Source: Brevundimonas mediterranea (GTDB lineage Bacteria > Pseudomonadota > Alphaproteobacteria > Caulobacterales > Caulobacteraceae). Taken from it: a DNA stretch of 64,000 bases. A program made the position numbers and the translations under genes. The DNA lies in assembly GCF_011064825.1 (NCBI RefSeq), contig NZ_CP048751.1, positions 620,001 to 684,000 on the forward strand, written 5' to 3'. Every line of letters begins with the position of its first letter. Position 1 is the stretch's first letter. The notes beneath the pieces are model-generated. The model worked only from the letters and a program-made list of their open reading frames with translations. It did not search any database and was not told where the DNA came from. Shown here piece by piece: positions 27,469-38,422 of the stretch.

Positions 27469-27891
27469 TCAGTGCGCGCCTTTCGGCGTCTCCATCAGCT
27501 CGATCAGCACCCCGCCCATGTCGCGCGGATGCAGGAAGACGACCGGCGTCCCGTGCGCCCCGATGCGCGGCTCGCCCGTGCCCAGGATTGTGACGCCCTT
27601 GGCCCGCATCTCGGCGACGGCGGCGTGGATGTCGGCGACCTCGAAACAGACGTGGTGCTGGCCGCCCTTGGGGTTCTTGGCCAGGAAGCCGACGATGGGG
27701 CTGGTGTCGTCATAGGGTTCGATCAGCTCGATCTGGGCCGTCGGGGTGTCGATGAAACAGACCTTCACCCCCTGCGCCGGCAGGTCGAACGGCTCTCCGA
27801 TCTTCGTCGCCCCCAGAATGTCCCGATACAGTTTGATCGAGTCCGCGATGGAGGGCGTGGCGACCCCGACATGGTTCAGGGCGCCGATCAT
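27469..27891 (-). CDS. mce: Methylmalonyl-CoA epimerase
   Basis: The enzyme interconverts (S)- and (R)-methylmalonyl-CoA between the carboxylase and mutase steps. The 140-residue vicinal-oxygen-chelate protein has metal-ligand histidines in [14 protein letters not shown] (His7) and [11 protein letters not shown], and a C-terminal Glu in [13 protein letters not shown]. Its ATG overlaps the mutB stop by four bases (ATGA), showing translational coupling in the mutA-mutB-mce operon. Confidence 0.94.
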   Translation of the reverse strand: MIGALNHVGVATPSIADSIKLYRDILGATKIGEPFDLPAQGVKVCFIDTPTAQIELIEPYDDTSPIVGFLAKNPKGGQHHVCFEVADIHAAVAEMRAKGVTILGTGEPRIGAHGTPVVFLHPRDMGGVLIELMETPKGAH

Positions 27892-30044
27892 GCGGTCTCC
27901 TTAGGCGCGGGCTGAGCGTAACCCAGCCGCTGGTTCAGCTTCTCGATCAGGTCCACCGCCGTATCGGCGATGGCCGACCCGGGCAGATAGACGGCGGCGG
28001 CGCCCATATCGAGCAGGGGCTGGACGTCCGACGGCGGGATCACCCCCCCGACCACGATCATGATGTCAGGCCGGCCCAACTTCTCCAGCTCGGCCTTCAG
28101 CTCGGGAACCAACGTCAAATGCCCCGCCGCCAGGGACGAGGCCCCCACCGCATGGACCCCCTTCTCGACCGCGTCCTTCGCCGCCTCGGACGGAGTCTGG
28201 AACAGGGCGCCAGCGGTGACGTCGAAGCCCAGGTCGCCATAGCCTGTGGCGACCACCTTCTGGCCCCGGTCGTGCCCGTCCTGGCCAAGCTTGGCGATCA
28301 GGATGCGCGGCGGCCCGCCGTCATTCTCGACGAAGGTCGCCACCATCTCGCGGGCGCGAGCGAAGCGGGGATCGGCGCCGGCCTCCTTGGCGTAGACGCC
28401 CGACACGGTCTGGACCGTCGCCACATGGCGCCCAAAGGCGGCCTCCAGCGCGTCGGAGATTTCACCCACCGTCGCCTTGGCCCGCGCCGCCTGCACCGCC
28501 AGCTCCAGCAGATTGGCGCTGCCCCGCGCGCCGTTCGTCAGCGCCTCCAGCGCCGCATCGGTCGCCGCCTGATCCCGCTCGGCCCTCAGCCGTTTCAGCT
28601 TGTCGATCTGGGCGGCCAGCACCGCCGCATTGTCGACCTTCAGCATCGGAATATCGTCGACGACGGGGTTCAGATATTTGTTCACCCCCACCACCGTCTG
28701 CTGGCCGGTGTCGATCCGGGCCTGGGTCTTGGCGGCGGACTCCTCGATCCTCAGCTTGGGGATGCCGGCCTCGATGGCCTTGGCCATGCCGCCCAGGGCC
28801 TCGACCTCGGCCATGTGGGCGCGCGCCCGTTCGGCCAGTTCGTGGGTCAGCCGCTCGACATAGAAGCTGCCGCCCCACGGATCGATGACCTTGGTCAGCC
28901 CCGTCTCCGACTGCAGCAGGATCTGGGTATTGCGCGCGATCCGGGCCGAGAAGTCGGTCGGAAGCGCCAGGGCCTCGTCCAGCGCATTGGTGTGCAGGCT
29001 CTGCGTCTGCCCGCCCGCCGCCGCCATGGCCTCGACCATGGTGCGCGGCACATTGTTGAACACGTCCTGCGCCGCCAGGCTCCAGCCCGACGTCTGGCAG
29101 TGGGCGCGCAAGCTCAACGACTTCGGATCGACCCCGCCCTCTTTCCGCACCGCCTCGGCCCACAGCAGGCGGCCGGCCCGCATCTTGGCCACCTCCATGA
29201 AATAGTTCATGCCGATGGCCCAGAAGAAGCTCAGCCGCGGCGCGAACCGGTCGATCGGCATGCCCGCCGCCACGCCCGCCCGCAGATATTCGATCCCGTC
29301 CGCCAGCGTATAGGCCAGCTCGATATCCGCCGAGGCCCCGGCCTCCTGCATATGATAGCCGCTGATGGAGATGCTGTTGAACTTCGGCGTCTCCTGCGCC
29401 GTCCAGGCGAAGATGTCGGCGATGATCCGCATCGAGGGTTCGGGCGGGTAGATGTAGGTGTTCCGAACCATGAACTCCTTCAGAATGTCGTTCTGAATGG
29501 TCCCGGTCAGGGCCGCGTGCGGCACGCCCTGTTCTTCCGCTGCGACGACATAGAGGGCCAGGATCGGCAGCACCGCCCCGTTCATCGTCATCGACACCGA
29601 CATCTGGTCCAGCGGGATCCCGTCGAACAGGGTCCGCATGTCATAGATGCTGTCGATGGCCACCCCCGCCATGCCGACGTCGCCCTTCACCCGCGGGTGG
29701 TCGCTGTCGTAGCCCCGGTGCGTCGCCAGATCGAAGGCGATGCTCAGCCCCTTCTGCCCCGCCGCCAGATTGCGACGATAGAAGGCGTTGGATTCCTCGG
29801 CGGTCGAGAAGCCGGCGTATTGGCGGATCGTCCAGGGATTGCCCGCATACATGGTCGGATAGGGCCCGCGCACGAAGGGCGCGAAGCCCGGCAGGCCGTC
29901 CTGATGCTCCAGCCCCGCCAGCGCCTCGGCGCCGTATGCGGTCTCGACCGTCAGGCCCTCGGGCGTCAGCCACGGGTCGCGCGTCGGCCCCTGCCCGGTC
30001 GCGTCGAGGTTCAGGGCGATCTTGCTGAAGTCGGGGAAACTCAT
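27888..30044 (-). CDS. mutB: Methylmalonyl-CoA mutase large (alpha) subunit
   Basis: This is the catalytic adenosylcobalamin subunit, converting (R)-methylmalonyl-CoA to succinyl-CoA. The 718 residues comprise the TIM-barrel substrate domain ([17 protein letters not shown] near 90, [12 protein letters not shown] near 235) and the C-terminal B12-binding domain with the cobalt-ligand motif DGHDRGQ near residue 585. It overlaps mutA upstream and mce downstream by ATGA. Length is normal. The neighbouring pccA and pccB genes supply its substrate. Confidence 0.96.
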   Translation of the reverse strand: MSFPDFSKIALNLDATGQGPTRDPWLTPEGLTVETAYGAEALAGLEHQDGLPGFAPFVRGPYPTMYAGNPWTIRQYAGFSTAEESNAFYRRNLAAGQKGLSIAFDLATHRGYDSDHPRVKGDVGMAGVAIDSIYDMRTLFDGIPLDQMSVSMTMNGAVLPILALYVVAAEEQGVPHAALTGTIQNDILKEFMVRNTYIYPPEPSMRIIADIFAWTAQETPKFNSISISGYHMQEAGASADIELAYTLADGIEYLRAGVAAGMPIDRFAPRLSFFWAIGMNYFMEVAKMRAGRLLWAEAVRKEGGVDPKSLSLRAHCQTSGWSLAAQDVFNNVPRTMVEAMAAAGGQTQSLHTNALDEALALPTDFSARIARNTQILLQSETGLTKVIDPWGGSFYVERLTHELAERARAHMAEVEALGGMAKAIEAGIPKLRIEESAAKTQARIDTGQQTVVGVNKYLNPVVDDIPMLKVDNAAVLAAQIDKLKRLRAERDQAATDAALEALTNGARGSANLLELAVQAARAKATVGEISDALEAAFGRHVATVQTVSGVYAKEAGADPRFARAREMVATFVENDGGPPRILIAKLGQDGHDRGQKVVATGYGDLGFDVTAGALFQTPSEAAKDAVEKGVHAVGASSLAAGHLTLVPELKAELEKLGRPDIMIVVGGVIPPSDVQPLLDMGAAAVYLPGSAIADTAVDLIEKLNQRLGYAQPAPKETA

Positions 30045-31420
30045 TGAGCCGCCTCCTCGAAGGCCGCCGCAAATCGGATCGGCGTCAGGGGTTCGCAGAC
30101 CCGCTCGACCGGCGACGGCGCCGCGTCAGCCGCTTCGACCGGCGCCGGCCGCACGTCCGCGTCCACATATTTCGTCACCCCGATGATCTGGGCTGCGCCG
30201 TTCGCCAACGCCGCCTCACGCAAAGCGCGGGCGCGAGCGATGCGGGGCTGGATCACCGACCCCTTCAGGGCCTCGACCAAACCGCCCTCGGCCTCGATCA
30301 TCTGGAACTCGGCCCAGCCGGCCTCGGCCAGATCCCGCGTCCGGGCGTCCAGATACCAGCTGCCCGCCGCCGGATCGTCGACCCGGCCCAGATTGGCCTC
30401 CTCCATCAGCACCAGCTGGGTGTTCCTCGCCTGCCGCCTGGCGAAGGCGTCGGACCGTCCGGTCGCGCGGGTGAAACCGTCCAGCACCACCACGTCCGCG
30501 CCCCCCACGGCGCCCGCAAACCCCGCCGCCGTGAGCCGCAGCAGATTGGGCCAGGGGTCGCGCGCCGCCAGCATCCGCCGCGACGACCGCGCCTCGATCA
30601 CCGCCGGCGCTTCAACGCCAAACCCTCGCGTCAACGCCGCCCAGATCAGCCGCATGGCCCTGAGTTTGGCCAGGCTGTCGAAATATTCCGCATCGACCGA
30701 CAGGCCGACGACCGTGCCGCGCAAGGCCGCCTCGACCGACATCCCGGCGTCCACAGCCGCCTTCGCATGGGCCACGACGCTTGAGGCCGCAAAGGCCAGC
30801 TCCTGCGCCGCCGATCCCCCCGCCTCGTGCGCCACGCGCCCGCCGGCCAGGAAGAAGGTCGCGTCGGGATAGGCCCCCGCATGGCGCGCCGCCGTATTGG
30901 CCGCCAGGCTCAGATGCTCTTCCACCGAACGCGGCGCCCCGCCCGCCTCGGCGAAGGCCGAAATCACGTCCATGTGGAACCTCAGCTTGGCGCGCGGCGA
31001 GCCCTTGGCCACGACGGCCAGGGCGTTGGCCGCATCCGGCCCGTCGATCCCGGCCTCCAGCGCGACCGGCGCCAGCTCCAGAGCGACGCCTTCCAGCGCT
31101 CGACCCAGCGGCGCTGAATCCGCCAGCACCCGCCCCTTCAGCACCACCGAGGCGGCCCCGTTCTCCAGATCGGTCAGCACGGCTTCATTGACCGCCTCGG
31201 GATCATCCCCCTCGACCAGGGTCCGCAGATCCCAGGCCCGGCCTTCGGAATCGGACGGACGCGGGGCGAAGATCGGCTGAACGCCCGTCGCCCCGGCGTA
31301 CAGCGGCCGCGTGACCAGCTGGTCCGCGTCGAGGGACATCAACGCCTCAATCGGCCGATCCTTCAACGCCTTCTGGGCCGCCTCGCGCCATTCGAGGGGG
31401 GTGGGGATGGGGAAGCTCAT
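30041..31420 (-). CDS. mutA: Methylmalonyl-CoA mutase small (beta) subunit
   Basis: MutA is the non-catalytic partner of MutB, and its 459 residues cover mainly the barrel domain; no DxHxxG cobalamin motif is present. The ATG at 31420 ([20 protein letters not shown]) gives the expected N-terminus; the frame extends upstream into an intergenic repeat but those residues are low-complexity. The stop overlaps the mutB start by ATGA. It is shorter than the 600-residue MutA of some bacteria because the C-terminal B12-like domain is reduced or absent. Confidence 0.9.
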   Translation of the reverse strand: MSFPIPTPLEWREAAQKALKDRPIEALMSLDADQLVTRPLYAGATGVQPIFAPRPSDSEGRAWDLRTLVEGDDPEAVNEAVLTDLENGAASVVLKGRVLADSAPLGRALEGVALELAPVALEAGIDGPDAANALAVVAKGSPRAKLRFHMDVISAFAEAGGAPRSVEEHLSLAANTAARHAGAYPDATFFLAGGRVAHEAGGSAAQELAFAASSVVAHAKAAVDAGMSVEAALRGTVVGLSVDAEYFDSLAKLRAMRLIWAALTRGFGVEAPAVIEARSSRRMLAARDPWPNLLRLTAAGFAGAVGGADVVVLDGFTRATGRSDAFARRQARNTQLVLMEEANLGRVDDPAAGSWYLDARTRDLAEAGWAEFQMIEAEGGLVEALKGSVIQPRIARARALREAALANGAAQIIGVTKYVDADVRPAPVEAADAAPSPVERVCEPLTPIRFAAAFEEAAQ

Positions 31421-31439
31421 GCGCCCGCCCCCCCTTCTT

Positions 31440-31636
31440 CTTTCGTCATCCTCCGGCAAGCCGCGCAGCGGCGCAGACCGGGGGACCCAGCGGCGCGCGA
31501 AAGCGCGAACCTGCCGCACACGCCGGCCTGCCCGTCGAGGCGCTGACGCGCCGCCCTGCGGGCTTTCGCCTTCGCTTCGCTACGGCGCCGCTGGGTCCCC
31601 CGGTCGCTCCTGCGGAGCGCCGGAGGATGACGAAAG
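31440..31636. repeat. 197-bp inverted-repeat element, copy 1
   Basis: The element begins CTTTCGTCATCCTCCGG and ends with the exact complement, a 17-bp terminal inverted repeat. Inside is a perfect 19-bp inverted repeat, CCGGGGGACCCAGCGGCGC at 31478-31496 and its complement at 31585-31603. A second copy lies at 38423-38596. It sits between pccA and mutA. Confidence 0.85.
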
Positions 31637-31652
31637 AGGAGAAGGGCAGGCA

Positions 31653-33632
31653 TCACCCGAACTCCACCAGCACGTCATCCGCCGCCACCGAATCCCCGTC
31701 CTTGGCCCCCACGGCCTTCACCACCCCGTCGCGCTCGGCCTTCAGGATGTTCTGCATCTTCATGGCCTCGATGATGGCCACCGTCTCGCCGGTCTTGACC
31801 TCCTGGCCGACGACGACCGGGATCGACACCACCAGCCCCGGCATCGGCGACAGCACCATCTTCGAGGTGTCCGCCACCGCCTTCTCCGGCAGGCGCGCAT
31901 ACAGTTCGGCGACATGCGGCCGCAGCACCCGCACCCGCGCCCGCACCGCCCGGTGGCGGATGTCGAAGCCGTCGGCGACGCGCTTGACCTCGGCGGTGAA
32001 GGGCTCGCCGTCCAGCTCGGCCTTGAACTGGGCCAGGCCGGGCCGCCAGTCGATGTCCGACAGGCGGATGTCGCCCCCGCCCGTCAGGGTCAGGATCATC
32101 TCCTCGTCCTCGTCATAGGACAGGCCGACGCCGTGCGGGGTCTTGTCGATCATCACGATCCAGTCGGTGCGGTCCGACGGATCGCCGTCCTGTTCGGCGA
32201 TCACCTCGTGCATGGCCAGGGCCGAGGCGATCAGGATCCGCTCCTGCTCCACCGTCGGCCGCAGGCCGTGGAAGCCGTCCGGGAATTCGTCCTTGATATA
32301 GCTGGTCGACAGTTCGCCCGACTTGAACCGGTCCTGGTCCATCACCGCCGCCAGGAAGGGCACATTATGCCCCAGGCCCGACAGATGGATGTCCTCCAGC
32401 GCCCGGGCCATGCCCGTCACCGCGTCCTCGCGCGTCTCGCCCCAGGCGCACAGCTTGGCGATCATCGGATCGTAGAACATGCTGATCTCGTCGCCCTCGC
32501 GGACGCCGGAATCGTTCCTGACCGTATAATCCCCCTGATCGCCCTCTTCCGGCTGCTCGTAGCGGACCAGCCGCCCGATGGACGGCAGGAAGCCGCGATA
32601 CGGGTCCTCGGCATAGATCCGGCTCTCGATGGCCCAGCCGTTGATCGACAGATCCTTCTGCTCGAAGGCCAGTTTTTCACCCCAGGCCGAACGGATCATC
32701 TGTTCGACCAGATCGACCCCGGTGATCAGCTCCGTCACCGGATGCTCGACCTGCAGCCGGGTGTTCATCTCCAGGAAGTAGAAGCTCTTGTCCTGACCGG
32801 CCACGAACTCGACCGTGCCGGCGCTGTCATAGTTCACCGCCCGGGCCAGGGCGACGGCCTGGGCCCCCATGGCGGCGCGGGTGGCCTCGTCGAGCAGGGG
32901 CGAGGGCGCCTCCTCGATGACCTTCTGATTGCGGCGCTGGATCGAACATTCGCGCTCGAACAGGTGGACCACATGGCCGTGCTTGTCGCCCAGCACCTGG
33001 ATCTCGATGTGGCGCGGGTCGATGATGAACTTCTCTAGGAAGACCCGGTCGTCGCCAAAGGCGTTCAGCGCCTCGGCCTTCACCGCCGCAAACCCCTCGG
33101 CCATGTCGGCGTCCGAATGGGCCACGCGGATCCCCTTGCCCCCGCCGCCGGCGCTGGCCTTGATCATGATCGGATAGCCGATCTGGTTGGCGATCTTGAC
33201 CGCCTCGTCCGGCGTCTCGATCAGCCCCATATGCCCCGGCACGGTCGAGACCCCCGCCTCGGCCGCCAGCTTCTTGGAGCTGATCTTGTCGCCCATGGCC
33301 TCGATGGCCTCGGGGTTCGGGCCGATGAAGGCGATCCCTTCGTCCCTCAGCCGCCGCGCGAACCCGGCGTTCTCGCTCAGGAACCCAAAGCCCGGATGCA
33401 CGGCCTGCGCCCCCGTCTGGCGCACCGCCTCGACGATCTTATCCGCCAGCAAATAGGACTGCGCCGCCGGCGCCGGCCCGATCAGCACCGCCTCATCGGC
33501 CATCTCGACCGCCAACGACCCGGCGTCGGCCTCCGAATAGACCTGCACGGTCTTGATGCCCATGCGGCGGCAGGTCTTGATGATCCGAACCGCGATCTCG
33601 CCCCGGTTGGCGATGAGGATTTTAGAGAACAT
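31653..33632 (-). CDS. pccA: Propionyl-CoA carboxylase alpha subunit (biotin carboxylase and biotin carrier)
   Basis: The 659-residue protein holds biotin carboxylase, linker and biotin-carrier domains of propionyl-CoA carboxylase. The N-terminus MFSKILIANRGEIAVRII and the ATP-grasp loop IKASAGGGGKGIRVA (near residue 160) are typical, as are ERECSIQRRNQKVIEEAPSP (near 230) and MNTRLQVEHPVTE (near 290). The biotin lysine lies in EAMKMQ near residue 622. It forms methylmalonyl-CoA together with PccB, whose gene is 0.6 kb upstream on the same strand. Confidence 0.96.
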   Translation of the reverse strand: MFSKILIANRGEIAVRIIKTCRRMGIKTVQVYSEADAGSLAVEMADEAVLIGPAPAAQSYLLADKIVEAVRQTGAQAVHPGFGFLSENAGFARRLRDEGIAFIGPNPEAIEAMGDKISSKKLAAEAGVSTVPGHMGLIETPDEAVKIANQIGYPIMIKASAGGGGKGIRVAHSDADMAEGFAAVKAEALNAFGDDRVFLEKFIIDPRHIEIQVLGDKHGHVVHLFERECSIQRRNQKVIEEAPSPLLDEATRAAMGAQAVALARAVNYDSAGTVEFVAGQDKSFYFLEMNTRLQVEHPVTELITGVDLVEQMIRSAWGEKLAFEQKDLSINGWAIESRIYAEDPYRGFLPSIGRLVRYEQPEEGDQGDYTVRNDSGVREGDEISMFYDPMIAKLCAWGETREDAVTGMARALEDIHLSGLGHNVPFLAAVMDQDRFKSGELSTSYIKDEFPDGFHGLRPTVEQERILIASALAMHEVIAEQDGDPSDRTDWIVMIDKTPHGVGLSYDEDEEMILTLTGGGDIRLSDIDWRPGLAQFKAELDGEPFTAEVKRVADGFDIRHRAVRARVRVLRPHVAELYARLPEKAVADTSKMVLSPMPGLVVSIPVVVGQEVKTGETVAIIEAMKMQNILKAERDGVVKAVGAKDGDSVAADDVLVEFG

Positions 33633-33746
33633 TCAGGCGGTCCTTGAGGGCAGCGAGGGCGTCGGACGGAAACGGGAGGCGACAAGACCGGCATTACGCC
33701 AGTAAGTTTGGCGGGCTGTAGTTTGGCGGCGGGTCGGGTCAGCGAA

Positions 33747-34247
33747 ATGGCGTCTTTTATTTGTGCGACGTGCGGGAAGGTCCACAACGGTCTTGCCGCT
33801 CTCACTTTCCATGCGCCCGCGCCTTATGACTGGGCGACACCCGAGGAACGCGCGGGAGACTGGGTTCTTCAGAGTGACTTCTGTCGGTTTAAAGACGTGG
33901 ATTTCTACGTTCGCTGCGTTCTTGTTCTGCCCATAATCGGCAGCGATCAAACTTTGGAGTTTGGCGCCTGGTCCACGCTCAGCAAAACCAATATCGACCG
34001 CTATTGGGACACCTTCGAGGATGCCGACCAGTCGAAGCTTGGAGTCATGTTCGGCTATTTCGCGAACGCGATACCGGGCTACCCGCAAACGACTGCACTG
34101 ATGTGCGATGTCGTTCCGCAAGATGATCGGCAGCGCCCACTCATTAAACTGCACGAGGCCGACCATCCGCTGGTTCATCACCAACGAAACGGCATCAGCT
34201 TCGATGAAGCGATGGCCTACTATCACGCACATATGGCTCAGCACTGA
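33747..34247 (+). CDS. DUF2199 domain protein
   Basis: The 166-residue product begins MASFICATCGKVHNGL, with a CxxC pair typical of DUF2199, and contains ERAGDWVLQSDFCRFKDVDFYVRC and FGYFANAIPGYPQTTALMCDV. The family has no assigned function. The gene lies on the opposite strand between pccA and pccB, which normally stand together, and its codons are less GC-rich than theirs, so it looks like a later insertion. The start at 33747 is preferred for its match to the CxxC N-terminus, though the ribosome binding site is weak. Confidence 0.75.
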   Translation: MASFICATCGKVHNGLAALTFHAPAPYDWATPEERAGDWVLQSDFCRFKDVDFYVRCVLVLPIIGSDQTLEFGAWSTLSKTNIDRYWDTFEDADQSKLGVMFGYFANAIPGYPQTTALMCDVVPQDDRQRPLIKLHEADHPLVHHQRNGISFDEAMAYYHAHMAQH

Positions 34248-34268
34248 AACGGCTCCGGGTTTCATCAC

Positions 34269-35804
34269 CTAAAGCGGAATATTGTCGTGCTTCTTCCAGG
34301 GGTTCTCCTGGACCTTGTTCTTCAGCGTCCGCAGCGCCTTCACCAGCCGCCGCCGCGTCCCGTGCGGCATGATGACGTCGTCGATATAGCCCAGGCCCGC
34401 CGCCACGAACGGATTGGCGAACCGGTCCTTGTACTCCGCCTCGCGCGCGGCCAGGGCCGCCGGGTCGCCGGCCTCCTTGCGGAAGATGATCTCGACCGCG
34501 CCCTTGGCGCCCATGACCGCGATCTCGGCGGTGGGCCAGGCGTAGTTGACGTCGCCGCGCAGGTGTTTCGAACTCATCACGTCATAGGCGCCGCCATAGG
34601 CCTTGCGCGTGATCAGGGTCAGTTTCGGCACGGTCGCCTCGGCATAGGCGAACAGCAGCTTGGCCCCGTGTTTGATCAGGGCGCCATACTCCTGCTTGGT
34701 CCCCGGCATGAAGCCCGGCACGTCCACCAGGGTCACCAGCGCAATGTCGAAGGCGTCGCAGAAGCGCACGAACCGCGCGGCCTTGCGGCTTGAATCGATG
34801 TCCAGCACCCCGGCCAGCACCTGGGGCTGGTTGGCGACGATCCCGACCGTCTGGCCGTCCAGCCGGCCGAAGCCGCAGATGATGTTCTTGGCGAAGTCGG
34901 CCCCGATCTCGAAGAAGTCGGCCTCGTCGACCACCTTCAGGATCAGCTCCTTCATGTCATAGGGCTGGTTCGGATTGGCCGGGATCAATGTGTCCAGCGA
35001 CGGTTCGTCCCGCTCGGGCTCGTCATAGCTCTCGCGCACCGGCGGCTTTTCGCGGTTCGACAGCGGCAGGAAGCCGATCAGGCGGCGCACCTCCGACAGG
35101 GCCTCCAGGTCGTTCTCGAACGCCCCGTCCGCCACGCCCGACTTGCCGGCATGGACCCGCGCCCCGCCCAGGTCCTCGTGGCTGACCACCTCGTTGGTGA
35201 CCGTCTTCACCACGTCGGGGCCGGTCACGTACATGTAGCTCGTGTCCTTCACCATGAAGATGAAGTCGGTGATGGCCGGCGAATAGACGTCGCCCCCCGC
35301 GCACGGCCCCATGATCACGCTGATCTGGGGAATGACGCCGCTGGCCAGGGTGTTCTGCAGGAAGATGTCGGCGTAACCGGCCAGGCTCTCGACCCCCTCC
35401 TGGATCCGCGCCCCGCCCGCGTCGAACAGGCCGATGATCGGCGCGCCGGTCGTCAGGGCCATCTTCTGCAACTTGACGATCTTGGCCGCATGGGCGCCCG
35501 ACAGGCTCCCGCCGAACACCGTGAAATCCTTGGAGAAGACATAGACCAGCCGCCCGCCGATGGTGCCGCGCCCCGTCACCACCCCGTCGCCGGGGATGCG
35601 CTGCGTCTCCATCCCGAAGTCGTGGCTGCGGTGCTCGACGAACATGTCGGTCTCCTCGAAGGAGCCCTCGTCCAGCAGAACGTCGATGCGTTCGCGCGCC
35701 GTCAGCTTGCCCTTGGCGTGCTGGGCGGCGATACGCTTTTCCCCGCCGCCCAGTTTGGCGGCGGCGCGACGGCGCTCCAGTTCTTCAAGGATGGCTTGAG
35801 TCAT
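34269..35804 (-). CDS. pccB: Propionyl-CoA carboxylase beta subunit (carboxyltransferase)
   Basis: PccB transfers the carboxyl group from carboxybiotin to propionyl-CoA. The 511-residue protein has the two crotonase-like halves of the family, with [18 protein letters not shown] near 50, [22 protein letters not shown] near 130, and [24 protein letters not shown] near 375. The ATG at 35804 ([16 protein letters not shown]) is chosen; the frame reads further upstream through the promoter. Its promoter region is shared with the divergent regulator gene and holds TTTGCAA motifs. Confidence 0.95.
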   Translation of the reverse strand: MTQAILEELERRRAAAKLGGGEKRIAAQHAKGKLTARERIDVLLDEGSFEETDMFVEHRSHDFGMETQRIPGDGVVTGRGTIGGRLVYVFSKDFTVFGGSLSGAHAAKIVKLQKMALTTGAPIIGLFDAGGARIQEGVESLAGYADIFLQNTLASGVIPQISVIMGPCAGGDVYSPAITDFIFMVKDTSYMYVTGPDVVKTVTNEVVSHEDLGGARVHAGKSGVADGAFENDLEALSEVRRLIGFLPLSNREKPPVRESYDEPERDEPSLDTLIPANPNQPYDMKELILKVVDEADFFEIGADFAKNIICGFGRLDGQTVGIVANQPQVLAGVLDIDSSRKAARFVRFCDAFDIALVTLVDVPGFMPGTKQEYGALIKHGAKLLFAYAEATVPKLTLITRKAYGGAYDVMSSKHLRGDVNYAWPTAEIAVMGAKGAVEIIFRKEAGDPAALAAREAEYKDRFANPFVAAGLGYIDDVIMPHGTRRRLVKALRTLKNKVQENPWKKHDNIPL

Positions 35805-35871
35805 GATCGGTTTCGGCCTTGTGTTCGAACGGCAAGGAGTGGCGGCTTCATCGCAAAATGGCAAACGCAAC

Positions 35872-35935
35872 TTTGCAAAAGGTGCGGAACTGCGCGGACT
35901 TGCAAAGGTGGGAACGATGAACTGCAAACTTGCGA
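35872..35935. promoter_or_regulatory. TTTGCAA-type operator cluster between pccB and its regulator
   Basis: Within 64 bases there is an exact TTTGCAAA at 35872-35879, a TTGCAAA at 35900-35906, and TGCAAACTTGCGAA at about 35922-35935. PccR of Rhodobacter is known to bind TTTGCAA-based motifs before propionate genes (from memory). The position next to a member of the same regulator family supports autoregulation and control of pccB. Confidence 0.65.
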
Positions 35936-37372
35936 ATGGCTGAGAAGCTTTTCCTGGGCGCCAAGCTGCGCAAGCTGCGCGAGGCGCGCGGCTGGACGCT
36001 GGAGGCCTGCGCCGAGCGGCTGGGCCTGTCGCCCTCCTATCTGTCGCAGATCGAGACCAATCAGCGCCCGGCCACCGCCCGCGTCCTGATCGCCCTGACC
36101 CGCGCCTTCCACATCGACGCCAGCCTGTTCGATCTGGAGGGCGACGCCCGCCTGATCGCCGACCTGCGCGAGGCCACCACCGACATCGCCGGCCCGGTCA
36201 GCGGCGGGGCAGAGCCCCCGACGGCGGCCGAGCTGAAACAGGCCGTCGCCAACACCCCGCGCCTGGCCCATCAGTTCCTGGCCCTGCACCAGGCCTTCCG
36301 CCAGCTGGACGAGCGGGTGAAGGCGCTGGACGACACCCTGGGCCGCGACGAACTGGGCGCCCGCGTCGCCCTGCTGCCCTATGAGGAGGTGCGCGACTTC
36401 TTCCACTACCGCGACAACTACGTCGACAGCCTGGATACGGCGGCCGAGGCCCTGGCCGCGGCGGTCCCCCAGGACGGCCCGATCGAACGGGCGCTGGAGA
36501 CCCTGCTGGCCGACCGGCACGGGGTCCGCACCGTCTATGTCGCGGGTCAGGAGGCCCTGCGCCGCTATGATCCGGCCAACCGGGTGCTGACCCTGGACGC
36601 CTGGCGGCCCGGCGCCACCCGCTCCTTCCAGCTGGCCCACCAGTTGGCCCTGTTGTCCTTCCGCGACCTGATCGAGACCGAACTGGACCAGGCCGCCTTC
36701 CGCACCCAGGCCGCGCGCGACGTGGCCCGCGTCGGCCTGGCCAACTACGCCGCCGGCGCGCTGCTTCTGCCCTACCGCGCCTTCCTGGAGGCCGCGCGGG
36801 CGGAGAAGCACGACATCGACCGGCTGCGCACCCGGTTCCAGGTCAGTTTCGAACAGGTCTGCCACCGGCTGTCGACCCTGCAACGGCCCGGCTGGCGCGG
36901 CGTGCCCTTCTATTTCGCCCGCGTCGACATGGCCGGCAACATCACCAAACGCCACAGCGCCACCCGTTTCCAGTTCGCCCGCTTCGGCGGCGCCTGCCCC
37001 CTGTGGAACGTGCACGAAGCCTTCGCCACGCCCGACCGGATCGGGGTGCAACTGGCCGAGATGCCCGACGGCTCGCGCTACATCTCCATCGCCCGCAGCG
37101 TGTCCAAGCCCAGCGGCTCCTACCTGGCCAACGACCGCCGCTACGCCCTGTCCCTGGGCTGCGAGGTCGAGCACGCCGGGTCTCTGGTCTATGCCGCCGG
37201 CCTGGACCTGAACGGCCCCGCCGCCCGGATCGGCGTCAGCTGCCGCATCTGCGAGCGCACCGACTGCACCCAGCGCGCCTTCCCCCCCCTGGACCGCGCC
37301 CTTCACGTCCCCGAGAACGAGCGCGGCGTGGTGCCCTATGTGCTGGATGGCCCGCGCCCGGACCGCTATTGA
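35936..37372 (+). CDS. pccR: Short-chain acyl-CoA regulator, ScfR/PccR family
   Basis: This 478-residue regulator has an N-terminal XRE helix-turn-helix ([32 protein letters not shown], within residues 8-45), an ImmA/IrrE-like central domain, and a C-terminal DUF2083 domain with cysteines ([18 protein letters not shown]). ScfR proteins sense acyl-CoA esters such as propionyl-CoA. The start at 35936 is used; a TTG two codons upstream is possible. It is divergent from pccB with TTTGCAA motifs between. The next gene starts eight bases downstream. Confidence 0.88.
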   Translation: MAEKLFLGAKLRKLREARGWTLEACAERLGLSPSYLSQIETNQRPATARVLIALTRAFHIDASLFDLEGDARLIADLREATTDIAGPVSGGAEPPTAAELKQAVANTPRLAHQFLALHQAFRQLDERVKALDDTLGRDELGARVALLPYEEVRDFFHYRDNYVDSLDTAAEALAAAVPQDGPIERALETLLADRHGVRTVYVAGQEALRRYDPANRVLTLDAWRPGATRSFQLAHQLALLSFRDLIETELDQAAFRTQAARDVARVGLANYAAGALLLPYRAFLEAARAEKHDIDRLRTRFQVSFEQVCHRLSTLQRPGWRGVPFYFARVDMAGNITKRHSATRFQFARFGGACPLWNVHEAFATPDRIGVQLAEMPDGSRYISIARSVSKPSGSYLANDRRYALSLGCEVEHAGSLVYAAGLDLNGPAARIGVSCRICERTDCTQRAFPPLDRALHVPENERGVVPYVLDGPRPDRY

Positions 37373-37379
37373 TCGGGGC

Positions 37380-38417
37380 ATGACCTCACACGCACCCATC
37401 GGCGTCGCCGTCGTCGGCTACGGCCTGGCGGGCCAGACCTTCCACGCCCCCCTGATCGCCGCCACCCCCGGCCTAACCCTGACCGCCGTCGTCTCGTCCC
37501 GCCCTGAAGCCGTCCACGCCGACCTGCCGGACGTCGCGGTCCTGCCCAACCTGGACGCCGCCCTGGCCCGCGACGACATCGGCCTGATCGTCGTCGCCAC
37601 CCCCGACGCCCTGCACGCCGAACAGTCCATCGCCGCGCTGAAGGCCGGCAAGTCGGTGGTGGTGGACAAGCCCTTCGCCGCCACGCTTGAGCAGGCCGAA
37701 GCCGTCGCCGCCGTCGCCGCCGAAGCGCCCGGCGTGTTCAGCGTCTTCCAGAACCGTCGCTGGGACGCCGACTTCCTGACCCTGCGCCGCCTGATCGACC
37801 AGGGCGACCTGGGCGAGATCGCCGTGTTCGAAAGCCACTACGACCGCTTCCGCCCCACCGTCACCGACCGCTGGAAGGACCAGCGCGACGGCGGCGTCTG
37901 GGCCGACCTGGGCCCGCACCTGATCGACCAGGCGGTGCAACTGTTCGGCCCGCCCCTGGCCGTCTACGCCGACCTCCAGGCCCAGCGGGTCGGCACCACG
38001 GCCATCGACTACGCCCACGTCCTGCTGCGCTACGACCGGCTGCGCGTCATCCTGAACATGAGCCACCTCGCCGCAGAGGCTTCGCTCCGCTACGTCGTCC
38101 ACGGCACAGGCGGAAGCTTCATCAAGCACGGCCTCGACGCCCAGGAGAGCCAATCCAAAGCCGGGCTCCGCCCCGGCCACCCCGACTGGGGCCTGGACCC
38201 CTCGCCCGGCGTCCTGACCGAACAGATCGACGGCCAAACCCTCCGCACAACCCCCACGCCCGAACGCGGCGACTACCCCGCCTTCTACGCCGCCGTCCGC
38301 GACGCCATCCGGGGTGAAGGCCCGCCTCCCGTCCCCGCCGCCCAGGCCCTGACCGTCATGCGCATCCTCGACGCGGGTCTCCGCAGCGCCGCCGAGGCCC
38401 GCGAGGTTTCGCTCTAG
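37380..38417 (+). CDS. Gfo/Idh/MocA family oxidoreductase
   Basis: The 345-residue protein has an N-terminal Rossmann fold (GVAVVGYGLAGQTFHAPLI) and the family's catalytic-site motif VDKPFAATLEQAEAV, with the lysine of the EKP-like box (VDKP). The C-terminal dimerisation domain (GDLGEIAVFESHYDRFRP) is typical of the YdgJ/YhhX-like group that acts on sugars or inositols with NAD(P). The substrate cannot be read. It follows the regulator by eight bases but need not be related to propionate use. Confidence 0.88.
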   Translation: MTSHAPIGVAVVGYGLAGQTFHAPLIAATPGLTLTAVVSSRPEAVHADLPDVAVLPNLDAALARDDIGLIVVATPDALHAEQSIAALKAGKSVVVDKPFAATLEQAEAVAAVAAEAPGVFSVFQNRRWDADFLTLRRLIDQGDLGEIAVFESHYDRFRPTVTDRWKDQRDGGVWADLGPHLIDQAVQLFGPPLAVYADLQAQRVGTTAIDYAHVLLRYDRLRVILNMSHLAAEASLRYVVHGTGGSFIKHGLDAQESQSKAGLRPGHPDWGLDPSPGVLTEQIDGQTLRTTPTPERGDYPAFYAAVRDAIRGEGPPPVPAAQALTVMRILDAGLRSAAEAREVSL

Positions 38418-38422
38418 CTTTT

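Noticed and set aside
28119..30047. Long open frame (642 codons) on the plus strand
   Set aside because: It lies opposite mutB, which has all family motifs; the antisense product is Arg/Gly/His-rich without recognisable domains.
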